Source of the DNA: JAIOQA01 sp035493675
GTDB taxonomy: Bacteria > Myxococcota_A > Polyangia > Haliangiales > Haliangiaceae
Length of the DNA stretch: 64,000 nucleotides
Reading direction: 5' to 3'
Assembly (NCBI GenBank): GCA_035493675.1
Contig: DATJIA010000070.1
Coordinates: 1-64,000, forward strand
The notes beneath the pieces are model-generated. The model saw nothing but the letters and a program-made list of their open reading frames with translations. It had not been told where the DNA came from and did no database searches. The position numbers and the translations under genes are program-made. Position 1 is the stretch's first letter. Each line of letters starts with the position of its first letter. Positions 57,786 to 64,000 of the stretch are shown one piece after another.

Positions 57786-60158
57786 ATGGCCAACGAGGTC
57801 CCCAAGGACAGCCCGCAGGCGGCGATCATCGCCGAGGAGGAGCGGCTCTACGGCCAGGTGTCGGCGCGAGTCGCCATCGGCGAGGAGCCGGAGGCGGAGC
57901 CGCAGCTCGGCGCCAGCGACATCGATGAAGATCTGTTGTCGCTGCGCGACCAGATCGCCGAGGCGCGCGCCGAGGATCTGCCGCCCCTCATCGAGCAGAT
58001 GACGCGCCTGGCGGCGCTGAAGGCGCGGGTCGGCGGCGGCAAGCAGCTGCCCGTCGACGTCGCGTCGCCGTACTTCGCGCACATGCGGCTGCGCGAGAGC
58101 GGCAAGAAGCGCGACGTGCTCGTCGGCAAGCGCGGCTTCATCGATCGCGCGTCGAACGTGCAGATCGTCGATTGGCGCAACGCGCCGGTCTCGCGCATCT
58201 ACTACCGCTACGAAGAAGGCGACGACTACGAAGAGGAGATCGCGGGCCGGCGCGTCGACGGTGTCGTCGAGGCGCGGCGCAACGTCTCGATCTCGCAGGG
58301 CCGGCTGCGCCGCATCGGCGCGCCGCAGGGCACGTTCCTCAAGGACTCGCGCGGTCACTGGGTGCAGGCGGTCGGGCAAGCGACGCCGACCTTGCACGGC
58401 GGCATGGGCAAGGCGGCCCGGCCGGTCGCGGTCGGCGGCGTGAAGGGCAAGCTCGGCGTGCACGCCGGCGTCCACCGCGCCGACAAGGGCCTGCCCGAGA
58501 TCGCGGCCTTGATCGACAAGGAGCAGTTCGAGCTGATCACGCAGCCGGAGAGCGGCTTCGTCGTGATCCAGGGCGGCGCCGGCTCGGGCAAGACGACGGT
58601 CGCGCTGCACCGCATCGCGTATCTCTCGTTCGCCGATCCGCGGCGGTTCCGTCCCGGCTCGATGTTGTTCGTCGTGCCGTCGCAGGCGCTCGTGCGCTAC
58701 GTCAGCGGCGTCTTGCCGTCGCTCGGCGTCGCCGGCGTGCCGGTGGTGACGTACGTCGGATGGGCGCGGTCGATGCGGCTCAAGCTGATGCCGGACTCGC
58801 CTGCGAAGTACAACGACGATCCGCCCGAGGTCGTCAGCCGCGTGAAGAAGCATCCGGTGATGCTGCGGCTCCTGCAGGAGTGGTGCGATCGGCAGGCGGA
58901 TCACGTCCTGGCGGATCTGCAGGGGCTGGTCGGCGACGTCGTGCTCGACGAGTGGGCGCGCTTGGCCGGGCCGCTGGTGCCGCGGATCAACTCGATGCGC
59001 GCGTGGGTCGGTCGGTCGTCGTTGGATGCGAACGTGCGGACCGCGCTCGACTCGGCGTTGCGTCGCTGGAAGGCGCGCGCCGACGAGATCATGACCGACT
59101 GGGCCGAGATGCTCACCGATCGCGTGATCCTCGGCGAGGCGTTCGCGGGGACGGACGTCACCGCGCGCGATCTCGAGCGGCTGGTGTCGTGGGTGAAGCG
59201 GCAGATCGCGCAGCCCGCGCAGCAGCCCGTCGACGAAGACGGCAATCCGATCGAGGCGAGCGATGGCGCGCCGGTCGAGGACGACGACGGTGATCCGGCC
59301 GGCCGCATGGACGACGAGGACGATCCGATCGTGCTGCGCCTGATCCAGATCAAGCGCGGCGGCTTGGTCGGCGCCGGCGGCGAGGAGACGACCTACTCGC
59401 ACGTCGCGATCGACGAGGCGCAGGATCGATCGGCGCTCGAGGTGAAGGTCTTGATCGAGGCGGCCAAGCTGCCCGACGCGGATCCGACCCATCGATCGGT
59501 GACGATCGCGGGCGACACCGCGCAGCGGCTCGTGTTCGACAACAACTTCACGACCTGGGCCGATCTGCTCGCGCAGACCGGGCAGCCCGCGGTCGTGCGG
59601 CCCTTGAAGCTCAGCTATCGATCGACGGCCGAGGTGATGCTGCTCGCGCGCGAGATCCTCGGCCCGAGCCTCGCGCCCGAGGAGACCTTGGCGGCGCGCA
59701 ACGGCGAGCCGGTCGAGCTGCACGAGTTCGGCGACGTCGGCGAGGCGGTCGCGTTCCTCGCCGATTCGCTGCGCGCGCTGATGCAGCGCGAGCCGACCGC
59801 GTCGTGCGCGGTGATCTCGCGCCATCCCGAGCAGGCCGACGCGTACTACGACGGCCTGCGCCGCGCGGAGGTGCCGGCGTTGCGCCGCGTGCGCCGCGAC
59901 GAGTTCAACTTCCAGCCCGGCGTCGACGTCACCGACGTCGCGCAGGTCAAGGGCCTCGAGTTCGACTACGTCGTGATGGTCGACGTCAACACGACGAGCT
60001 ATCCCGACGCGTCGTGGGCGCGGCACCTCTTGCACATCGGCGTCACGCGCGCGGCGCACCAGCTGTGGCTGGTGTCGACCGCGGAGCCGTCGGCGCTGGT
60101 GCCGGCGGCGTTGCGCGACGGCGGGCGGATGGGCGTCGCGGTCGAGAGTGTGGCGTAG
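57786..60158 (+). CDS. UvrD/Rep-type SF1 helicase, HelD-like
   Basis: The 790-residue product has a coiled-coil N-terminal arm, an inserted non-conserved region, and SF1 motifs: QGGAGSGKTTVALHR (Lys269), VAIDEAQDRS, GDTAQRL, LKLSYRSTAEV and LEFDYVVMVDV. HelD proteins bind RNA polymerase and help recycle it. The N-terminal extension favours HelD over repair helicases, but this is an inference. TTGCCC-16-TAGAGT upstream is a plausible promoter. Confidence 0.85.
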   Translation: MANEVPKDSPQAAIIAEEERLYGQVSARVAIGEEPEAEPQLGASDIDEDLLSLRDQIAEARAEDLPPLIEQMTRLAALKARVGGGKQLPVDVASPYFAHMRLRESGKKRDVLVGKRGFIDRASNVQIVDWRNAPVSRIYYRYEEGDDYEEEIAGRRVDGVVEARRNVSISQGRLRRIGAPQGTFLKDSRGHWVQAVGQATPTLHGGMGKAARPVAVGGVKGKLGVHAGVHRADKGLPEIAALIDKEQFELITQPESGFVVIQGGAGSGKTTVALHRIAYLSFADPRRFRPGSMLFVVPSQALVRYVSGVLPSLGVAGVPVVTYVGWARSMRLKLMPDSPAKYNDDPPEVVSRVKKHPVMLRLLQEWCDRQADHVLADLQGLVGDVVLDEWARLAGPLVPRINSMRAWVGRSSLDANVRTALDSALRRWKARADEIMTDWAEMLTDRVILGEAFAGTDVTARDLERLVSWVKRQIAQPAQQPVDEDGNPIEASDGAPVEDDDGDPAGRMDDEDDPIVLRLIQIKRGGLVGAGGEETTYSHVAIDEAQDRSALEVKVLIEAAKLPDADPTHRSVTIAGDTAQRLVFDNNFTTWADLLAQTGQPAVVRPLKLSYRSTAEVMLLAREILGPSLAPEETLAARNGEPVELHEFGDVGEAVAFLADSLRALMQREPTASCAVISRHPEQADAYYDGLRRAEVPALRRVRRDEFNFQPGVDVTDVAQVKGLEFDYVVMVDVNTTSYPDASWARHLLHIGVTRAAHQLWLVSTAEPSALVPAALRDGGRMGVAVESVA

Positions 60159-62157
60159 CTGTCTTCTCGCGCTCGCCGCCTGCTCGGCGCCCGCGATCTC
60201 CTCACATGCGCCCGCGCCGGCGCCGCACGATGATCTGATCGATCGACGCCTCGGCGATCCGACCTGGCACGTCCCGGGATCGATCGACGCGATCGCGTTC
60301 GCGCACGGCGAGCAGCGGATCGTCGTCGGCTCGCAGCAGGGCGGCGTGATCGTCTACGACCTCGCGTCGGGCGCGATCGTGTCGCGCGCGCGCCGGCTCG
60401 GGCAGCTGCACACGATGTCCTTGACCGACGACGATCACGCGATCGTCTCGGCGTATCGATCGGGCGGCGACGACAGCGGGACCGTGCGGATCGATCTCGC
60501 GCGCGGCACGGCGTCCTCGATCGCGGGGCTCGCCGACACGATCGTGATCCCGCGCGCTCCCTCGACCGGGATCGCGGCGCACGACGACGGGCTCGCGGTC
60601 GTCTCGCTCGCCGACGGATCGATCGTCCGCGCGTTGGATCGCTCGACCGGCTACGAGCATCCGATCGTGATCGGCGCGCGCGCGATCGCGAGCCGGCGAT
60701 GGGCGACCGGCGTCTGGGAGCTCGCGACCGGCGCGCGGGTCGCGCGGTTCGGCGCGCCGAGCGTCGCCGCGCTGTCGCCCGACGGCGCGACGATCGCGAC
60801 CGGCGCGTTCCGCGACAAGGGCGGGCTGATGGTCGACGTCTACGACGTCGCGAGCGGCGCGCGGCTGCAGTCGTTCGCGCACGGCGACTGCGCGCCGCAC
60901 GCGGCGACGTTCTCGCCCGACGCGCGCTGGCTCGCGATCGCGTGCGACGACGGCGTGCGGGTCTGGGATCTGCGCGCGGGCGGCTTGGTCGCCGCGCTCG
61001 ACGCGCGCATGTTCTTCGCGCGCACGATCGTGTTCGCGCCGAGCGGGCGCTGGCTCGCGGCCGGCGGCGGCGACGGCGTCTTGCACGTCTGGGACACGCG
61101 GTCGTGGACCGAGCGGCCGATCGGCGACGCCCAGCACGGCGAGATCCACGCGATCGCGATCAGCGACGACGGCGCGCGCGTCTTGACGCGCTCGAACCTC
61201 GATCGCGACGTGCGCCTGTGGAACGTCCGCTCGGGGCGCGCGATCCTGCTCGCGACCGGGCGCGACGCGCAGGCGGCGGCGATCAGCGGCCGCGGCGCGC
61301 TGATCGCGACCAGCGATCCCGACGGCGCCTGGATCGAGCGGCGTCGCGCCGACGGCACGCGCGCCGAGGTGCGCGCGATCGGGAAAGGCGGCTACGGCTC
61401 GCCGCTGGTGCGCGCGATCGCGTCCGCGCCCGGCGGCGCGGCGATCGCGATCTGGGGCGGCGAGGTGCACGCGTTCGACGCGCACCTCGAGCCGTCGTGG
61501 ACGTCGCGGCCGGTCGTCGCCGGCGACTACGGCAACGGCGAGCTCGCGATCGCGCGCGACGGCGCGTCGGTCGCGATCGCGGGTGAGCACGGCGAGCTGA
61601 TGATCGTCGACACGCGCGCGCAGAAGGCGCGCGATCTCGGCGCGCGCGGATGTCACGGCGTCGCGGCGCTCGCGTGGTCGGCGGACGCGACGCGGCTCGC
61701 GCTCGTCGACGGCGACGACGCGCTGCGCGTGATCGACGCGGCGACCGGCGAGCAGGTGCTCGCGGTCACGCTGCCGAGCGGCGCGCGCGCGCTCGCGATC
61801 GCGCCCGACGGTCACGTGCTCGCGCTCGCGAGCTCCGACGACGACGAGGACGTCGTCTCCGACGTCGATCCGGGCGGCGCGCTCACGAAAGTCCCGGCGA
61901 GCGACGCTTCCGCGATGGCCCTCTCTCGCGATGGCGCATCGATCTGGCTCGGCCTTCGCGACGGCACGCTCGCGCGCATCCCGCGCGAGCGCATCGCGCG
62001 CTTCGCGACCGCGGTGCCTGCGGGCGATCCGCCGCCGGCGATCGACGCGTGCCCCGCGCGCGACGAGGGCACCGGCTACGGCTGGGGCGGCGGCGAGCAG
62101 CGCGGCAAGCTCTCCGACGACGTCGCGGAGCCGCCGATCGGACCGCCCGAAGAATAG
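60148..62157 (+). CDS. WD40/beta-propeller lipoprotein
   Basis: The 669-residue product starts with GTG inside the helicase end (11-base overlap) and has the lipobox ALAAC. About ten blades with WD40-type ends follow (DGVRVWDLRAGG, GVLHVWDTRSWT, RDVRLWNVRSGR). It is probably a periplasmic or surface scaffold. Its stop abuts the next gene's stop as TAGCTA. Confidence 0.8.
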   Translation: MWRSCLLALAACSAPAISSHAPAPAPHDDLIDRRLGDPTWHVPGSIDAIAFAHGEQRIVVGSQQGGVIVYDLASGAIVSRARRLGQLHTMSLTDDDHAIVSAYRSGGDDSGTVRIDLARGTASSIAGLADTIVIPRAPSTGIAAHDDGLAVVSLADGSIVRALDRSTGYEHPIVIGARAIASRRWATGVWELATGARVARFGAPSVAALSPDGATIATGAFRDKGGLMVDVYDVASGARLQSFAHGDCAPHAATFSPDARWLAIACDDGVRVWDLRAGGLVAALDARMFFARTIVFAPSGRWLAAGGGDGVLHVWDTRSWTERPIGDAQHGEIHAIAISDDGARVLTRSNLDRDVRLWNVRSGRAILLATGRDAQAAAISGRGALIATSDPDGAWIERRRADGTRAEVRAIGKGGYGSPLVRAIASAPGGAAIAIWGGEVHAFDAHLEPSWTSRPVVAGDYGNGELAIARDGASVAIAGEHGELMIVDTRAQKARDLGARGCHGVAALAWSADATRLALVDGDDALRVIDAATGEQVLAVTLPSGARALAIAPDGHVLALASSDDDEDVVSDVDPGGALTKVPASDASAMALSRDGASIWLGLRDGTLARIPRERIARFATAVPAGDPPPAIDACPARDEGTGYGWGGGEQRGKLSDDVAEPPIGPPEE

Positions 62158-63318
62158 CTACAACCCCGGCGGCGCCGCGCACTCGACGACGAAGTGCGCG
62201 CCCGCGGGGACCGAGCGCGGCGTCGGTTCGGCGTCGAGGCCGGTCGCGGTGTCGCTGCACGAGTCGGACGCACCGAGCGTGAAGCAAGAGCCGCCGGTCG
62301 AGGCGTCGCAGCGCGGAATCGATCGTTGCTCGAGATCGGTCTCGGCGTACGCGCGGCACGCGGCGTGCGAGGGCAGCGGGCCGAGCAGGCAGTGGCTGCG
62401 GCCGAGGACGCGCGCGACGCTGTGCGCGATCGCGCGCATCTGATCGGCGGGGCCGCCGTCGCAGATCGACGCGTACGCGTAGCGCGAGGGGAGCTCTCCC
62501 ATCAACACCGAGAGCCGCACGCCGGGCTCGGCGTTCGAAGCACACGCGCCGCTCGGCGGCGCGAACACGCCCGCGATCATCACCATCGACGGGTCGCGCT
62601 TGAGCGCGCGCACGTCGTCGGCGATCGCCGACGGCGCGACCAGCGGGCCGTCGGTCTTCGCCTGCGCGTCGTGACAGCGCTCGGCGATCGGCTTCGAGCC
62701 GAACTCGCCGGGGCTGAAGAACTGCGGCTGCAGCGGATCCGGCGAGCAGTCGTCGCGCGACGAGACGACCACGACCAGCAGCATCGCGTCGTTGCGGAGG
62801 AAGCCCTGGTTGGCCGCGGGCAGGCCTTCGAGCGAATCGACGCCGAGCGCGACGCGCAGCGCGGTCATCGGCTGCGACGCGCTGCACGTCGACGCCGGGA
62901 GATCGGCGAGGCACGCGAACGCGCCGCCGATCGCGCCGTCGTAGTTGCGCACGCGCAGGCCGTTGCCCGACGCGGCGTCGACGAGGAAGCGCGCGCCGTT
63001 GGCCGTGCAGGTGCCGTCCCCCGCGCGCAAGGCGCCGTTGTGCTCGCCGTCGCAGCCCGCGGGCTGCGCGTTGCGCGCGAGCTCGCTCGAGATCACGCCG
63101 ACGTGGAGATCGGGCAGCGAATCGCCGAGCCGCGTCTGGAGCTCGTCGAAGAACGCGCCGGCGTCGGCGCTCGTGCCGGGATCGATCACGAACAAGACAT
63201 CGAGCGCGCCCGGGCGATCGGGCGGCACGTCGAGGACGCGACGCAACGGCTGGCCGACCTGCACGTCGTTCGTGCAGGCGGCGGTGAGGACGAGGAGCGC
63301 TGCGAGCGCGCGCGTCAT
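62158..63318 (-). CDS. Secreted VWA-like lipoprotein
   Basis: The 386-residue product has the lipobox TAAC and a von Willebrand A-like fold: LDVLFVIDPGTSADAGAFFD at the MIDAS position (the usual DxSxS is altered to DPGTS) and AMLLVVVVSSRDDCS. It is Cys-rich toward the C-terminus. Many myxobacterial genomes carry similar proteins of unknown role. Its ATG overlaps the upstream stop as ATGA. Confidence 0.72.
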   Translation of the reverse strand: MTRALAALLVLTAACTNDVQVGQPLRRVLDVPPDRPGALDVLFVIDPGTSADAGAFFDELQTRLGDSLPDLHVGVISSELARNAQPAGCDGEHNGALRAGDGTCTANGARFLVDAASGNGLRVRNYDGAIGGAFACLADLPASTCSASQPMTALRVALGVDSLEGLPAANQGFLRNDAMLLVVVVSSRDDCSPDPLQPQFFSPGEFGSKPIAERCHDAQAKTDGPLVAPSAIADDVRALKRDPSMVMIAGVFAPPSGACASNAEPGVRLSVLMGELPSRYAYASICDGGPADQMRAIAHSVARVLGRSHCLLGPLPSHAACRAYAETDLEQRSIPRCDASTGGSCFTLGASDSCSDTATGLDAEPTPRSVPAGAHFVVECAAPPGL

Positions 63319-63935
63319 CGCGGCGGGTCGCCTCCACATCCGCGCTCGGCGCGCGCGCGCTGCGCCGAGCGCGGCCAGCGCGAGAGGAACGCCCCGCGCG
63401 CGTCCGACGCGTCGATCGTGCGACCGACCGCGCACAGCGCCTCGATGCGCAAGACGCCGGCCTCTTCGGCGAGCTGTCCGGCGGGGAAGTCGCGATCGTG
63501 CGCGTCGAGCGCGACCAGCGCGGTCGCGCCGTCGCCGCCGCGCAGCGCCGCTTGCGCGCCGCGCACCTGCGAGAGCTCGCGCGCGAGCGCGTCGGCGCCT
63601 TGATCGAAGGTCGGCGGCGTCTCGGTGACGAGCGATTGATCGTCGGCGGACACGACGCGCACCGGATCGGCCGGCATGTCGAGATCGCTCGGCGCCGACG
63701 CCTTCGCGCGCGCGCGCGGCGCGGCGATCTCGAACCGGAACACGATCGGCACCGGCACGGGCGCCGCGACGATCGACGGATCGTGCACGACGCGGGTCTC
63801 GGTCTTCGTGATGATCTGCGGCGCGGGCGCCGCGGGCGCGGGCGCGCGCATCATCATGCGATCGATCATGTGCGTGCCGGTCGCGACCGCGGCGACGCCG
63901 AGCAGGCCGAGCGCGAGCTTGGTCGCGAGCGACAT
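63315..63935 (-). CDS. Hypothetical protein with N-terminal membrane anchor
   Basis: The 206-residue product has an N-terminal hydrophobic anchor (LALGLLGVAAVATG), a Pro/Ala-rich linker, and a C-terminal TPR-like helical half (ELSQVRGAQAALRGGDGATA). It resembles the helper proteins found downstream of sigma or anti-sigma genes. The frame stays open upstream to the edge, so the start could lie outside the window. Confidence 0.55.
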   Translation of the reverse strand: MSLATKLALGLLGVAAVATGTHMIDRMMMRAPAPAAPAPQIITKTETRVVHDPSIVAAPVPVPIVFRFEIAAPRARAKASAPSDLDMPADPVRVVSADDQSLVTETPPTFDQGADALARELSQVRGAQAALRGGDGATALVALDAHDRDFPAGQLAEEAGVLRIEALCAVGRTIDASDARGAFLSRWPRSAQRARAERGCGGDPPR

Positions 63936-64000
63936 GCCGGCGACGGTCGTCGCGGTCGTGGCGGTCGTGGTGGTCGCGGTCGCGGCGGTCGTCGCGGTCG
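63936..64000. repeat. Low-complexity edge sequence
   Basis: The last 65 bases consist of irregular cggtcg/tggtcg repeats. On the minus strand one frame encodes Thr/Ala-rich residues that run into the gene at 63935. It may be the end of an upstream gene, but this cannot be settled here. Confidence 0.4.

Overview
The window is very GC-rich, and its codons end almost always in G or C. Gene content points to a myxobacterium (phylum Myxococcota): secreted proteins with MopE-type DxDxDGxxDE repeats, a VWA protein ending in a MYXO-CTERM-like sorting tail, lipoproteins with Asp/Ala/Pro-rich linkers, transmembrane Ser/Thr kinases, a zinc-finger kinase divergent from a sigma factor, and many MYXO-style secreted proteins of unknown role. 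A family or genus cannot be fixed from the sequence alone. No rRNA, functional tRNA, CRISPR array, transposase or prophage was found.

Layout. 1-9363 (minus): a run of six genes (DTW-domain protein, HAMP-SpoIIE phosphatase, TonB-dependent receptor, TPR protein, PhnD-like binding protein, S9 peptidase cut by the window edge), several joined by 4-base start/stop overlaps. 9393-13709 (plus): a 1190-residue TPR-C39 peptidase-TPR protein and a small secreted protein. 13710-19073: a very long palindrome, then two translationally coupled MopE-repeat surface proteins. 19098-23803: acyl-CoA dehydrogenase, small secreted proteins, a two-gene AhpD-like unit that I read as a selenoprotein locus, and a fructosamine kinase/LMW phosphatase pair. 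23877-27148: Gly-rich lipoprotein, a gene behind an attenuator-like terminator, an HNH nuclease, and a 723-base structured region with a near-consensus promoter and a possible 32-residue ORF. 27149-30619: histidine kinase and Fur-boxed feoAB. 30625-39430: hydrolase, LysR, FAD oxidoreductase, 3D-domain lipoprotein, TetR with an operator over its start codon, DODA dioxygenase, DEAD-box helicase. 39431-45184: a starch locus (two GH13 amylases and a maltoporin-like channel). 45198-52084: hairpins and a cloverleaf-folding element, a second AhpD-like protein, kinase/sigma pair, cupredoxin pair, second kinase. 52059-64000: SnoaL-like protein, PadR with a divergent small membrane protein, GH5 glycosidase, lipoproteins, speA, HelD-like helicase, WD40 lipoprotein, secreted VWA-like protein.

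The strongest single observation is at 21625-22212. An in-frame UGA sits exactly where the second cysteine of the AhpD CxxCxxxH motif belongs, the reading frame stays open and coherent on both sides, and a hairpin with a GGU-bearing apical loop lies 17 nt downstream. Ordinary gene calling would split this into two fragments. Other themes are extreme tail-to-tail compaction (12 of 13 convergent pairs abut, overlap, or lie within 25 bases of each other), likely leaderless starts at several regulators and lipoproteins, and a few AT-rich palindromic patches that stand out against the GC-rich background.
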